From positions 124,001 to 188,000 of the forward strand of contig JADNRY010000001.1 of NCBI GenBank assembly GCA_015501585.1: a DNA stretch of 64,000 nucleotides, in the 5' to 3' direction. Both the position numbers and the translations under genes were made by a program. Positions 22,996 through 41,864 of this stretch are shown here, one piece after another. Origin of the DNA: Rhodocollybia butyracea (lineage: Eukaryota; Basidiomycota; Agaricomycetes; Agaricales; Omphalotaceae). Positions within the stretch are counted from its first letter, which is position 1; each line of letters starts with the position of its first letter. The notes beneath the pieces are model-generated. The model was not told the DNA's origin. It worked only from the letters and a program-made list of their open reading frames with translations, and ran no database searches.

Positions 22996-24037
22996 CTAAT
23001 CTGCTCCCCCTTCTAATGCACGGACAATTCCAAAAGCTGACGCAGCGGCAATTCCACCGACTAACAGAGTTGTAACCGCACCACGGATGATTCCTCCCAT
23101 ACCTGCACTGGCACCAGTAACCTGTGCCTTTATCGCACCAAAAATAAGTAGAACAACGCCGGTTACGATGCACGAATATATCAGCGCAACGTGTGCTTGG
23201 TCGATGAAAAAGTAAGGTAACAGAGGGATGAGACCTCCAAGGAGGTATCCCATTCCAATGGTGAAGGCGGAAATGTAAAGACGTTTTGTAGGGACTTCCT
23301 CTGCGATGTACGATTAGATAAGGGGTTACGAGAAGAATGACGGCACTGACCCATTCCCTCTCCAAATTTGAGCAAGAATGCGGTCAGACCCACATCATTG
23401 CTCCACCTCAACTTGTGAGCCTCTGTGTGATTTGCATTCTCGGTTCCAGCTTTCCGCAAGCTCTCAGCAACGATTCTACAGGCTTTTTCATCAACGCCCA
23501 AAGGGCCAAGTATCTCCTCTACTTCTCTTTCCATTTCTCCGCTACAGCTGAGTGTCACTCTCGCGGAAGTTTGTTTTCTGAGAAAGCGAAAATGATCTCG
23601 TTCTGCTTGAGAAGCAAGGAATCCGCCGATGCCCATTGAGATGGCGCCAGCAATAAGTTCTGCTACGCCACCGAGGACGACGAGCCGGGAAGTACCAAGT
23701 GAAGAAAGACCGGCCGTTAAAGCGAATGGAACAGTAAGACCATCTGAAAGGCCGATGATGCTATGTAATGTTAGTCAGTTATCTCGTAGCAGAGATTCAT
23801 CGATACTCACACATCCCGGACAACGTCTGGATCAATAAGTGTACGTTCTTCCTGCTTTAATTCTTTACAACACACTCCATCTGCGCGAGATACTCGATCG
23901 CATTGGGAGCTAAGTGGTGGTGGCTCTGTTGTGACAGAATCGGTTATAGGCCATACAGGAGGTTTTGTCGCTTTCGAGTTATCGTCGGCGCGGCGAGGAA
24001 GGGAAACTGCAGCTACAGATGTATTTTCTGTCGACAT
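22996..24037 (-). CDS. ccc1: Vacuolar iron/manganese transporter of the Ccc1/VIT family
   Basis: Moves cytosolic Fe2+ (and Mn2+) into the vacuole for storage and detoxification. Exons 23811-24037, 23351-23760 and 22996-23300 give 942 nt, 313 residues. After a variable N-terminal arm come helix 1 (IIGLSDGLTVPFALTAGL), helix 2 (LVVLGGVAELIAGAISMGIG), then GFLASQAERDHF. The cytosolic metal-binding helical region includes FLLKFGEGMEEVP. Three C-terminal helices end with GGIAAASAFGIVRALEG. These are the family's conserved motifs in the usual order. An in-frame ATG at 24167-24169 would add 44 residues; 24037 is preferred because the extra part looks non-conserved. Confidence 0.92.
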
Positions 24038-24491
24038 CGCAAAGTTTGAACGTTTATCGGGTCCAGTGGTTGTGGTTTGAGGAGACGCAATGAAGTTAAT
24101 CGCTGGCCAAGGTAAGTACTTCTTGGGAGGGGACCCGGAAGAGACGAGGAATGAAAGGATAACAGACAAGATTTGAAATTCATAAATAAATAAATACTCT
24201 TTTGCTGAAATGAATTGTCAGCTGTTGCCAGCCAATGAACACGCGCTGAATTGCTCTTCCAATAGGATGTCTCGCATACTCTGCCAATGAAACTGCGAGG
24301 ATTACGCATTGCTGCATCCCGAACGATTTTAGAGGAAGCGAGGAAGCTCCGCGGCACTGTACATAGGAAGCAATTAATCCAAAGCCAGTAGCTGCAAGGC
24401 AGGCCTCGTGTTTGAGCGCACACGTTGAAATACTTTCAAATCTATATTTGCACTAGGTGCATTCCACAAAAAGAGTGTAATGAGCTCCGTA
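24038..24491. other. Promoter of ccc1 and flank of tRNA-Ser(UGA)
   Basis: No gene. On the minus strand just past the tRNA end there is a run of T (complement of the AAAAAG near 24469), a plausible Pol III terminator. Confidence 0.5.
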
Positions 24492-24584
24492 CGACGCCAG
24501 CAGGGTTCGAACCTGCGCCCTCAAAGAGGAACAGATAATGCATAAGATTCAAATCTGTCGCCGTAACCACTTGGCTATAGCGCC
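24492..24584 (-). tRNA. tRNA-Ser, anticodon UGA, with 11-nt intron
   Basis: Read on the minus strand. Acceptor GGCGCTA pairs with TGGCGTC (two G-U pairs), discriminator G. D arm has AGCCAAGTGGTTACGGC. Anticodon stem ACAGA/TCTGT with loop TT-TGA-A, so the anticodon is UGA (Ser). An 11-nt intron follows position 37. The long variable arm with CCTC/GAGG stem marks a class II tRNA. T arm GCAGGTTCGAACCCTGC. Mature length 82 nt, right for serine. It is the near twin of the CGA gene 1.06 kb away in the opposite direction. Confidence 0.95.
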
Positions 24585-25639
24585 TTGGAATAGTAGGCCA
24601 TCCAGTAATTTCTCAGCCGGAGCTCATACACACGGATTCGGGCAGACGGGCAGACGTTGACATTGACAGTCATGAGATCAGTAGTCTTCTTTTGAAGGTG
24701 CACAACAGTTAGATCTGGATTCGGTTACAGTGTCTGGGAAAGAGGTCGGTCTTCCACCACCTGAATGCTATGAGATTTATCGTGTCTGCTCTGGTACCGG
24801 AAAACCCAGTGTGACTGTTTGCAAAGGTACAAGAGTCTGAGATTCGACTTCAAACTGGCTTTCATTGGTTGAGGTAAACTGCCTTCTTAAGTAATCATCG
24901 CCATGTTCTGTCAAAGCTGAATGTCCTTATAAGGCACTAATTATATTTATATTCAATATATTTATATGTCGTATGTACATGCGGCCGAATTTTGCTTTCG
25001 CGTCCAAGTCCGTGCGCAATGTGCCAGCCCTGCTCTAATCAGACCTTGTATAGTCTACGCAGGAGGCGACTCTGCTATGCGGTCCTGCGGCCTGAACTTA
25101 GGGGACCCCACGGAAGTTCATATGGACCAGTGATACTAACAGGAGTCGGTAAAAGAAAATGGCCCAGAATTGAGGATTTTGTGTGTTCTGAGACCGTCAA
25201 TGGTCTATATATAGAGGACATGTCCCGAAATCACAGGCAAAATTTCGGTCAAAATTTTTCGGAGTCCCCTTCTTGGGATCCACATTCTTGGGCCAATCCG
25301 GTCGTACTCCAAACTGACAAAGATATTGTTGCGTAGTTAGGAAAGCTATAGTTAGACCAAGTACTATTAGTACACAATGTCATGCTGGAGGTACCATGAT
25401 TGGAAGGAAGAAGGGAAAGTAGTACTACATGTGAATGTACAAACTGAGATTACTCTTGAGTTTAATTTTGAGGGACTTATGCATACTATGCATAATTTGT
25501 GACTGGCCATGGCGAAACCATTCCAGATTGTCTGAGATTTTAGACGTTGGACCAAAGAGAAAAGCGTAACATACTTACGACGCGACGCCAAAGACTAAAG
25601 ATAACCTTATTGTTATGGCTCAACAGTGAAGAACTTTAA
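24585..25639. other. Gene-poor DNA between two inverted tRNA-Ser genes
   Basis: About 1.05 kb with no supportable gene or transposon ends. AT-rich word repeats occur near 24940-24970. The frame 24992-25336 has no coding signature. Confidence 0.5.
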
Positions 25640-25735
25640 GGCGCTATAGCCAAGTGGTTACGGCGACAGATTCGAATGGTAACATCTGATATCTGTTCCT
25701 CTTTGAGGGCGCAGGTTCAAATCCTGCTGGCGTCG
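25640..25735 (+). tRNA. tRNA-Ser, anticodon CGA, with 14-nt intron
   Basis: Same body as the tRNA-Ser(UGA) gene: identical acceptor, D arm, variable arm and discriminator G. The anticodon loop is TT-CGA-A, giving anticodon CGA, and the T loop reads TTCAAAT with a TCCTGC 3' arm. A 14-nt intron, different in sequence from that of the twin, follows position 37. Mature length 82 nt. A T11 run at about 25759-25769 is the likely Pol III terminator. Confidence 0.95.
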
Positions 25736-25758
25736 TAAAGACTCCCGGAACATAGATT

Positions 25759-25769
25759 TTTTTTTTTCA
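25759..25769 (+). terminator. Pol III T-run terminator of tRNA-Ser(CGA)
   Basis: Run of about 11 T residues some 24 nt past the tRNA 3' end. Confidence 0.6.
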
Positions 25770-26080
25770 GTATGTACCTACGTCGTCATCAGCTCTGCTT
25801 AACCAACGAACTCGATGTAAGTAGCCTGCAAAATCCTCCAGCTAGGAACTAATGAGCGAATAGCAATAAGAGTAGCGGAGGTACTTAGTGCGGTGAAGAA
25901 ATATTTTACAACGCCCTGCTATCATTGCCAGGTTGTCATTCCTTGACCAGTCGATAACTATCTTGTTTTAATACCAATGAAGCCCACCAATTTTACTAGC
26001 GCTAGTACAAGCCGTCCATTCACATAACTGTATAACGATAAAAGGATTGACTATCTCCAAAATCGCGAAAACTTGTGAAA
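25770..26080. other. 3' flank of the ABC transporter gene
   Basis: No gene seen. Confidence 0.5.
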
Positions 26081-32887
<6,807 letters not shown>

Positions 32888-33184
32888 TCCCTCAACGAAA
32901 TCGTGAGGTGCTGCTTGTTGTGGATCAAGTACTTAAATAGAAGGAACAAACTAAGTCATGTTATCGAAAGAAGCCATGCAGCACTTTGTATTCAAGGGGC
33001 TTATGAGAGGGTAAATTCAATGGGTTCTTGTTCTAGTCAGAAACTGGCATACTGCAAGCTGATGGGAACAGCATGGTGGCCAAATTGAAGTGAAGTCCTA
33101 GTGAAGTCCCACATATTTGTCTATCCTATATCGGTCCGAACTCCGAAGTTACTCTCTCTGTTTCTACCAACGCAGTTTCGCAAG

Positions 33185-34433
33185 ATGGCTGATTTCATCA
33201 CAACTTCACAAAAGCCCTCTGATAGTAGAGGCTCGTCTTCGACTCTCATGACCGAAACTTTGCAAGTATTGAAGGAGATAGTACCTCCAGAACTTCAAAA
33301 TCCTCGAGTTGGAATCATCTGTGGTTCTGGACTTAGTGGTCTCGCGGCATCTTTGAGACAGAGCGTGCTAGTGCAATATGAAAAGCTTCCAGGATTCGTG
33401 CAAAGCACCGGTACGCAGTACGTATCCTCGATCACTGGAGATGTATCCTGATTATCTCTTAGTTCCCGGGCATAAGAGTGCGCTAGCCTTTGGACTGATG
33501 GGTTCCGGTGCTGGTATTCCTGTTGTAGCAATGCTAGGGAGGGTCAGTCATTCGGCCAGTAACATCTGGCTTTGATCGATGAACCTCTTTGGTTAGTTCC
33601 ATCCTTATGAAGGACACAAGTTATCATCAGTCGTCTACCCGGTACGTGTCATGGGGGCTATAGGAGTAAAAGACATATTTAGTAAGTAATCTTTTCCATT
33701 ACATGCGCCTGATATCTGATCATCTATCGCGAAGTTACAAACGCCGCTGGCGCTCTGAATCCTGCTCTAGCAGTTGGTACCAGTGCGTAACCCTTACTAT
33801 CTCAATCATGCTTTCGTACTTACTTGAATTGGGATACAGTTGTAGTTGTTCATGATCACATTGCCCTCCCAAATCTCACAGGAATGAACCCTCTCCTTGG
33901 GCCGCAGATAGATCCTTCCTTTCCCCGTTTTCTTCCAATTTCTGACGCGTATTCTCGCTCACTAAGAAAGCTTGTCTTCCACGCTGCTCACCAGCTTTCG
34001 ATGAATCGAGATGCGCTTGCAGAAGGAACATATGCGTGGGTCAGCGGTCCTACTTACGAGACTCCTGCGGAAGGTCGTTTTCTTCGTGCCGCAGGCGCCG
34101 ATGTTGTCGGTATGAGCACTGTACCAGAAGTTCTCGCCGCCAGGGAGGAAGGTATGAATGTCCTTGTTTTGAGTTTGGTCACGAACGCGGTGGTAATCCC
34201 TGCAAGTTACAAGAGTGTCCGGGAAGAGGTTGAAACCGAAGTAAGTCATTGGTACCTTGTTTTTCTCTTTCTTCCCTTTAATGATTTTCTGTCAGATTGC
34301 TGGGAATCTAATAGAACCAGTCATAGATGAGAAGGTCTCGCATGAGGAAGTCTTGGCTCTGGGGAAAATGAAAGGTGACCTTATGAAAAGTTTGGTCGCA
34401 AAAGTTCTAGATCTACTTCCCCCTCCAGTATAA
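33185..34433 (+). CDS. pnp1: Purine nucleoside phosphorylase (trimeric PNP type)
   Basis: Cleaves inosine/guanosine with phosphate to base and ribose-1-phosphate in purine salvage. Exons 33185-33410, 33463-33542, 33597-33681, 33735-33782, 33840-34240 and 34296-34433 give 978 nt, 325 residues. Motifs: PRVGIICGSGLSGLA (phosphate loop), GRFHPYEGHKLSSVVYPV (phosphate-binding His), TNAAGALN, VVHDHIALPNLTGMNPLLGP, EGTYAWVSGPTYETPAEGRF (base-binding Glu region), VVGMSTVPEVLAAR and the purine-site Asn in VTNAVV. In the common form this last motif is TNxA followed by G; here V follows. It faces the ABC transporter across 297 bp. Confidence 0.93.
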
Positions 34434-35774
34434 CGGATGTGCTCATTGTGCGGCAATACTAAACTGGCAGGTTGATCACGGCAAGCGTTCTCTGCTTAAC
34501 GCAGTAGCTGATCGTGATTGCGCGGTCACTAACAAGCTAGACGATTGGAATGAGATAGATCTCCAGCGCCTGAACGCTCTTCAGATCTTAACACCGCAAT
34601 GTAAAATGGTAGACCACGCTGGATGTTTTCAAGCGTTATAACGGTCAGCGAAAAAAACATCGCAGGCCAATCACTCCATGCTACTTCTCAAGTTCTCTTC
34701 AGGACTCTTAGCGCCAGCATTTGGATTCGGAGTACTGCCACGCTATCGTAGACTGGAGACGAAGACAATGAAGGAAATGAGATCCGCGTCTGAGAAAGAT
34801 AGCAACGGACTAAAGCATACTTATTTCGAAAGGGATTGCTGTTGCGAGGCGTCCACCTGCATCAAACCGAGAGCCAGCTGAACAGGACCTCACAAAGTTT
34901 ATTATCATTCACAACGCGTCCTCAAGGCCTCAAGTCTAACATCAAAATGAGAACTTGGACCTACGCTGGCAAAGTTAAGAAGACAGATATTCATGCTCAC
35001 TTCAGTGCTCACCTGGCGTCGACTCATGGTCTCTGCGTTGGATGGACTTTCGGAAAGGTCTCCGTCTAAGAACTTTGGCATTTCTGCACATCTATCGTCC
35101 TACCGGAGATATATTACAAGAGGTGGAGTATTTACGGTTTAACGTTTAGCACCAACCACAGCCAACCACTTCCTTCTAGTATAGGTTGCTTCAGACCATT
35201 CCTCACATACTGAAATCCAAACCTCTGTAGATAGTACGTCTCCATTCGTCACTATGGATCAGTGGCCAAGCTCCTTCGCAAATTCACCCATATATGAGTG
35301 ATTAACGTAGTATTCGATACCCTACCCTGTTGCCTGTTGCTGGCGTACCAAGATTCGTCCCATGTGAACGAGAATACTCAAGGCATTCGAATCTGCTCAC
35401 CGGAGGAAGGCTTCTAAGAAAATTACCAACTATATATGGTTTGTATTGGGCGGAGTATTAAATGAAGAGGGATACTTGTCCTTATGAGAGTCGACTAGTC
35501 ACAGCTGGCAGTTTCGCGAGGAGATTTGAATTATACGTCTTGTTGGGCATCTGTTACGTTCAGTTTTTTGTTCACGGCCTTGTACAGTTCCGACTTGCGG
35601 TATATGGTATACGCCGCAGGCCTGCGGCAAGCACAATACGTCGCAGCACGTGCTCGGCGCCTAAAGTACGTATTTCAATTTCAACACGTGCAGTTCTGTT
35701 TTCAACAATCAATTTCATCTTCTTTCTACGACCATCCGTTTTTCTGTTCTCTCTTCCCCTCAAGACGATTTACA
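34434..35774. other. Gene-poor stretch with a short palindrome
   Basis: No gene I can support over 1.34 kb. An ATG-less open frame at about 34445-34641 (contains LLNAVADRDCAVTNKL) and a 40-codon frame near 34947-35069 may be chance. A perfect 16-bp palindrome, GCCGCAGGCCTGCGGC, lies at 35613-35628, and a CACGTG follows about 20 bp later. The right end is the promoter of the next gene. Confidence 0.5.
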
Positions 35775-36576
35775 ATGACGACCTACTCTGCTTTTTTCTC
35801 CTCTGGTCTCTTGGCCGCTCCTCACATGTATTCATCTCGGCTATACAACAATAAACATGAAGCATCGCCGTCTCGTTTGGGTATGGGTGATATGCTGGAC
35901 GACACGAGCGATATCGAGGTTGATAGAAGCACTACACCCACACCAGCCACTGTCCCTAGCGATAGCCAATCGCATCACGCTCTTCCTCGTCTCCGCAGAC
36001 GGCGTTCCAGTCTCACCGTTGGCACCTCGCCAATAAACTGTATCAAATCACCGACTAGAGCAGCTGGAAATGCGCTTCAGCTTCAGCGCCATCTTTTTAC
36101 ATCTCCCAGTCGTTCTCGAAGCGGCAGTATTGATTCGGTGCTCGGAGAAGAGTTGCCCCAGCTTAATAACATCGCATCCAAGAGCACTAGTCTGCTGAGT
36201 CGCATGCGAAGCGGAAGCGTGGGTACTACTCTCAAGTAAGCCATCACACCAATAGACAACTTGACAGCTATGTCTGACTATTGTCTTTTTTCACTGTAGG
36301 CCTCGCCGTGGTGTTCGTCGCGGGGTTCCAGGCCCCACGTTACCTCCCCCAAGTCTTCCTCTGCCAGCTATTCCTGGCACACCCAGCCGAGTCAAAGCTT
36401 TTTCGCTTGCTATATCGACGAGTGCGACTCATGCACTGGCTCAGAGGCTTGCCGCTGATGTACTCACATCGCAATCGGATAGTCTACCCGCCTCCCCGAC
36501 TTTCTCATCACCTCGACAGCCTCTTGGTGATCTCCAGCTCCATGGTTACGGAAATGACCAGGAAATGAGGGACTAG
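35775..36576 (+). CDS. Unrecognised Ser/Arg-rich fungal protein
   Basis: Two exons, 35775-36235 and 36300-36576 (64-nt intron, GTAAGC...GTAG), give 738 nt, 245 residues. No domain recognised. Seen: a start in good context (ACAATGACG), an acidic patch MLDDTSDIEVD, then several R/S clusters (PRLRRRRSSLTV, SPSRSRSGSIDSVL, SRMRSGSVG) that look like basophilic kinase or 14-3-3 sites. After the intron come PRRGVRRGVPGPTLPPP and a helical piece KAFSLAISTSATHALAQRLA. The whole is predicted disordered. It is convergent with urm1. The continuous frame could start earlier (35526), but that part reads like 5' UTR. Confidence 0.68.
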
Positions 36577-37234
36577 GACGCGATGTTCTATCTTTTATGC
36601 TCCGCAGTAACGCGTTGCTTTATTATCCTTTTATGCTTCCGTTTCGTCTCCTGCTTTCCTCATGAAAACCTCGATGGTCGTCGTTATATGATATATATGT
36701 CTATTTTATGAATAATTCCCCTAATTCCCATGTGTCGACACACATGCACTGTCTTTTCTGCAATCATTTCCACCTCGCTTTGTTTACAAGTTGATATTCA
36801 TCTCTCTCCTAGAAGGACTACTGTTCCATCATACTTAGCTAGCTAGTCATAGCTATATCAACATGATATGCAGCGCGTTTGTGATACGTTATTATTATAC
36901 AAACCGAATTCAGAATTGCCCATGTGCATATCTCGAAAGATCGATAGCAGGCAAGATGAATATATGATGATGTGCAATGTTGAGGTTAGACGGCATCTGG
37001 GCAAAGTGATGTCTAGGAAACATAGATGGTACAGTATAGTATTTTCGTCAGCATCAAGGTATACATTCCTCTCTAGGATCAAAGCTCAGCGCCTTCGGAA
37101 TGGGAACAAACCAACGCACACACGCACACTTCATTTTGTTCTTCCCAATCGGCCACACTCCCAATCATGGCACAACAAAAACCAAAATAGTACTTGGCCG
37201 ACCTTTCGACATCGGACGGACACTCGTTCATTGT
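36577..37234. other. Convergent 3' flanks
   Basis: No gene seen. The 130-codon plus frame at 36868-37260 runs antisense into urm1 and has no coding features. Confidence 0.5.
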
Positions 37235-37676
37235 TCATCCTCCATGCAAAGTCGAAATGAAAACAATCTCATCGTTATTCTGAAGCACGTAGTCCCCTTC
37301 TCCTTCAAGCTCCCAGTCGGTATCATTGATCAAAACCAAAATTCCTGGCCGTCTGTATATTTCAAAGCGAAAAATCAGTATATGCAACAGGACTGGACTT
37401 ATCGGCTAACTCTTACACTGTTTGATTCTCCATAAATAGTTCAGGTCGATCTCGAAGTAAATGGTCTCGCAAATGATACATCAGATACTGAACATCTGTA
37501 GGCTTCGTCTTGGTGACTTCATCCAACGCTGATGCTGATGCCGATAAAAATTTGACGTTATTGGTGTTATTGTCAGAGGGTACCAAGGCCGGAAGGGTCA
37601 ATGTATGTCGTTTCTCATTCGAGAATAAAAGCTCTAGACCGCCTCCAAACTCTACGCGCAATGAGATGGTCGTCAT
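37235..37676 (-). CDS. urm1: Ubiquitin-related modifier 1 (Urm1)
   Basis: Small sulfur-carrier and protein modifier: thiocarboxylated by Uba4, it thiolates tRNA wobble uridine and can be conjugated to proteins under oxidative stress. Exons 37417-37676 and 37235-37352 give 378 nt, 125 residues. The N-terminus is [20 protein letters not shown]. The C-terminal half is [20 protein letters not shown], ending in the essential STLHGG with its Gly-Gly terminus. The middle has a Ser/Asn/Ala-rich insertion of about 20 residues, making it longer than yeast Urm1 (99). Start 37676 fits the family; an in-frame ATG 13 codons earlier is less likely. Confidence 0.95.
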
Positions 37677-37906
37677 GAGAAAACAATAACGAGGACGATG
37701 GTAGTTGGAGATCAAAGTCGATTGTACACAGTTGCAAACAGGACAAACTTAAAACTTTCGACTTCGAGTAATTGAGTTTAATATGTTTATTTATTTTTAT
37801 CAGTCTAGATCTACTAGTGTAAGTAATTATTTAAAGCTACAAAAATACTCCGTGACCAAGGAAGAGAATACAGTCCGAAGCGAAATAAGCATTTGAAGGG
37901 ATAGAA

Positions 37907-40900
37907 TTACTGCCTGACATCCTCGTTATCTAGAGGCTCAAGTCAGCATCGATCCAAGTCCAACCAAGTTCGCTAATTCACTCACTATAGGCATTATTAT
38001 AGGGCTTCGATAGAAACATTGAATGAGCGTTGATCCCATGAGGAGGAACATTGTTATAATTTTGGAGTTGTGGAAACACTGAAAAATCGTTCCAGTATTG
38101 AGGGTTCGGGTTACGGCTGTTGTTGATATTGTTGGGAGCGGAGGACATGGAACGATAACCCATCGACGACTGACGGTCCTCGATCAACTCTGTACCAAAT
38201 GTCTGCGGAAGGACAGAAGTGGACAAGGGGTAGGTAGTAATCTGGGTACTGTCAAAATGATATTCGGGCCATTTCTGGAAGCCCCCAACAGGGCCAACAT
38301 CCATAGTCGGGGATGGATACGTGCTGTGATTCTGATACTGATTCAACCCATATGTTTCCAGACGAAGGGGAGCCTGGGTGTAGTCATCTTGAACCTGAAC
38401 ATTTGGCCCAATGGTATGCTCCCATGATCTTTTTCTGCGTTGGGGGCTATAGAGGGGTGACGCAGCGGTAATATCTATTTTGGAGCCCTGGAGAAGCTCT
38501 AGGGCGCGTGTGGAACTTGGCCATACGACTTGCATAGCACTCAAAGCATCGAAGCACTTTTGGAGGGCTATGCGCGCCTGCGGGTCACCTGGAAAGGCAG
38601 AGACTGCGAAACCGGTCAGAAAGAGGGATTACAAGGTAACGGGCCTCTTACTACTAATAATATGCATGATGCTAGCTGAGAAGACATAATAACAAAGGAA
38701 GGCGGGGCAACGCTCAAGCGTGTACTTTTCGAGGTATAGCGATACTAAGACCCGGTAAACGATCAAGACAGTATAGTTTCCTAACTTTGACCTACCGGTA
38801 GAGGTAATATGATTCGCTGCACTAGCGCATAGTTCGTAGCTTTTCTCTGAAAGAGAAATTTCCGACGTATGATGACTGTAGCTAATGAGCTTTGGGCTTC
38901 CCGGTATAGAGAATTTGCTTACAGTTTTTCATCTGTGTGTGGCCCATGTCGGATACTGAGAAAAAGTCATGAGTACAGAAATAAAGTACATTAACAAATA
39001 CTCACAATGGTCGATGAAGTAGAAGGACTGTACACCAATATTGCATATGTAGCGTTAAGACATGCGCAGGAGGTGTTTGAGTTTTGAAAGATTGCGTATC
39101 GTGTTGTAAATGGACTGGAAGCCCGTAATACCATTTATCAAGGATACCTTCCAGAAAAATAGCTTCTTCGTGTCGACTACTGGAAACAGGTCGCACGGCG
39201 TAAATTGCTTGAATGATCATACTGAGAATACCAGCTGTGAATGAAGTGTCTAGTAAATACATTCTTCAGTTGATTGCAGCACTTACAAAGCACCGCTGCG
39301 GCGTTGAAACAAGGTATAACATGATCGGTAGACAAACCGCCGTCCTCAGACTAGAGTGAAGGAGTTAGAGAAAATAAACAGAGTAAAAATCTGTGATCTT
39401 TACTTCTTTATCGTCTGGCAAAGGCGTATCAAAGTCTCGTTCGGAAATCATCAGCGGACGACCTAGTAGAGGGAGCATGTAAGTCGTGGTATCGCAACCA
39501 GAGCAAAACAACTCACCAATATACGCAGATATGTATTTGTCCATCAAAACGCACGCGTACCATATCCGTCTTCGCTCTTGTAGTTCGGTCGCCCCGAATA
39601 TTCTCCCTCCTAATTCTGCCCGGGCCCAGCCATCCGCGCTTCTATACATCCCTAGATCTTGAGCCATTCGAATAGCCATCCCAACATACGTCCAAGCCGA
39701 AGCCATTGCTCCAATTCCCACTTCACGATACCCCAGTAGTAGCAGAGCTTGGCATGTTGAGGGACAAGATCGAACGTACGAACGATCCAAGATGTTCTGG
39801 GCCCGCTCGAGGTAGATGTCCCCTGCACCCCACATCGTACTTGAGGACGAAGGGCGGGGAACATTGGATGGGTGATTAGAATATCGAGAGGCTATAGCAA
39901 ACATGGCAAAAAGTAGCATGGGTGGAACACGACGGTGCTTGTGAAGATTGGATGTCCGTTCAGATTCCGGGGTGGATGTCGAAACAGGAGAATTCTCAGG
40001 ACTCAGATCAGCTTGGAGAGCTTGGTAAAATGCGCGCTTGTGTACAACGGGCAGGAAAGGATGAACATGCTTGAAATAAACAGTGAGCAGATGCTCTTGT
40101 ATTTCTGCAGGAGGTAGTTGTTCCCCCTCTTGCTCTTTAAGCATTATTGGAGCCTTCAAAGGCAATGGAGGCCAAACTCGAGCCTTAGGGAAGCGCCTGA
40201 GCGGACGTGTGTTAGATGTTAAATTGGTATGCTGATCGAAATTGTAACCAACCAAATACCCCCTTCATTTCTGCTATCCACTCTTTCTTTGGCGCCTAGC
40301 AAATGAAGTCCACTTGCTTTTCCGTGATAGCGCACTTGCTTATCCTCGTTCAAACTCAACTGGCCCATTGCACCAGCGAATTCGTCTTCATCACTTCCAG
40401 AAACATTGCCATCCGAGAGGCCGCTCGTATACATACCCACTTGGCGATCATTGGGGTTGGAAGCCGGGGAGGTGGGTGCCAATGGTCGCAAGCTCCTCGG
40501 TGAGGACGCACGAGATGAACCAGACGAAGACACACCGTACCTGGACGAGGGGAAGACGGGTGTGGATACCACTGTCGCGGGAGCAGAGGTAGACATAAGG
40601 CGATTGTGGGAACTGCCTTCTCCTGGCATGTCAGCCACTTTACGCCTTTGTCTTCGACCGGGGGAAAGACTTCGATCTACAGTTCCGGGTGTATCAGAGT
40701 ATGCAGATAAAGGTGGAGCTTGAGACTGAGAGGGAGCATCAGTAAACCTTTCTCGAGATGCAGTACGTAACATAGCCGTCACGCGATCTTGCCACTCGTT
40801 TGAAGGACTAATAAGATGAGGATGAGAAACATACGTAAGAAATTCAGTTTAAAGTGCTAACTTACTGGTTAGACGCCGACTCCGCTTTTATTTGTTTCGT

Positions 40901-41864
40901 GTTGTCGTCAAAAACGACAGGACTCTGTCGTGTTTTGGGACGGTCGCCTTCGGATTCTCCACGACCTTTGACTCCGTATGGAGAGTTATTGATACGTTTG
41001 ATAATTTCTTTGGCTAGCGGGTCCTAAGAATGAAGAACATTAATCTCGTAGATAGCAAGAGGCTGGAGATTCTACCTGAGCAATATCACTTAGCAAGGTT
41101 TCAGCCCGGGAGTCAGTTGGGGCGAGCGCTAGCATGATGCCGACTAGGGCCTCGGCTTGGTGTAGACGCGCCTCAATTGCATCAATGTAACCCTTGGGGG
41201 GTCCACGTTTGCGAGATGGACCAAGAAATGTACATGCTACAAGGTCAAGGTGAATATTTACGATGTTTTCAGCAAGAGAAAAGATACGACTGACGAGTAC
41301 CAAGCATCACACAATTCCTGCAGGGTTCGTTGGGCGAGGACCGTTCACATCTACATTTGGACTTCCTGCATTGGTCACAAGCTTAAAATATCATTGGAGG
41401 AATTAGATGGAGATCGAAACAAACGATTGGAAACTGACCTTTGCTGCTGCGCCGCTTGACTGCCTTGTCACCCGCAGATGAACCAGATTCGTTTGTTCTT
41501 CCAAGTCCAGTTAAACCATCTGTGACCTCTGAGATGTCGTCGTAGTCGTCACTAAAGGACATGGCGTATTGTAAACCAATATTATTGGTAAAACTACCGT
41601 CATTGGCATTGGGACGGTGGTGGGAAGAAGAAGCCTCAGGCCAATGCTGATCTGTATATATCATGCCAGATGACGAGTTGGATGACGGATAGTGGGCGCC
41701 GTTGAATCGAAAAACGGATTGATGAGGGTTTGGAGAGTTGTGGGCTGACGAAAGGGAAGGGGAAGAGAATGGAAAGAAAACCTGGCTGGTTCAGGTGAAG
41801 GAGATGGTTCTGTTTTGACTGACTGGGGAATGGAGGAGAAGGGGTTTTGCTTGCTTGAGCTCAT
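37907..41864 (-). CDS. Zn2Cys6 fungal transcription factor (XlnR-like layout)
   Basis: Sequence-specific activator or repressor. The zinc cluster spans the exons around 41200-41400: ACDQCRKSKCRCERSSP, then EPCRNCVM and, after an intron, ACTFLGPSRKRGPPKGYIDA, giving the six cysteines with normal spacing. A heptad-like helix EARLHQAEALVGIML follows. The middle-homology (fungal_trans) domain has LLTVYFKHVHPFLPVVHKRA, QERRRIWYACVLMDKYIS and GRPLMISERDFDTPLPDD. The C-terminus is Asn/Tyr/Pro-rich. A final 58-nt intron (GTGAGT...CTCTAG) gives the end NNEDVRQ with stop at 37907-37909, instead of stopping at 37978. The first exon (MSSSKQNPFS..., ATG 41862-41864) needs a 38-nt intron to join GAHYPSSNSSSGMIY, so the start is less sure. 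The RGPPKGYI type is often called XlnR-like in basidiomycetes; targets are unknown. Confidence 0.83.

Noticed and set aside
24585..25639. Transposon between the two inverted tRNA-Ser genes
   Set aside because: No terminal repeats, no target duplication and no transposase reading frame; similarity is limited to the tRNA bodies.
36868..37260. 130-codon plus-strand frame
   Set aside because: Overlaps the urm1 last exon in antisense and lacks coding features.
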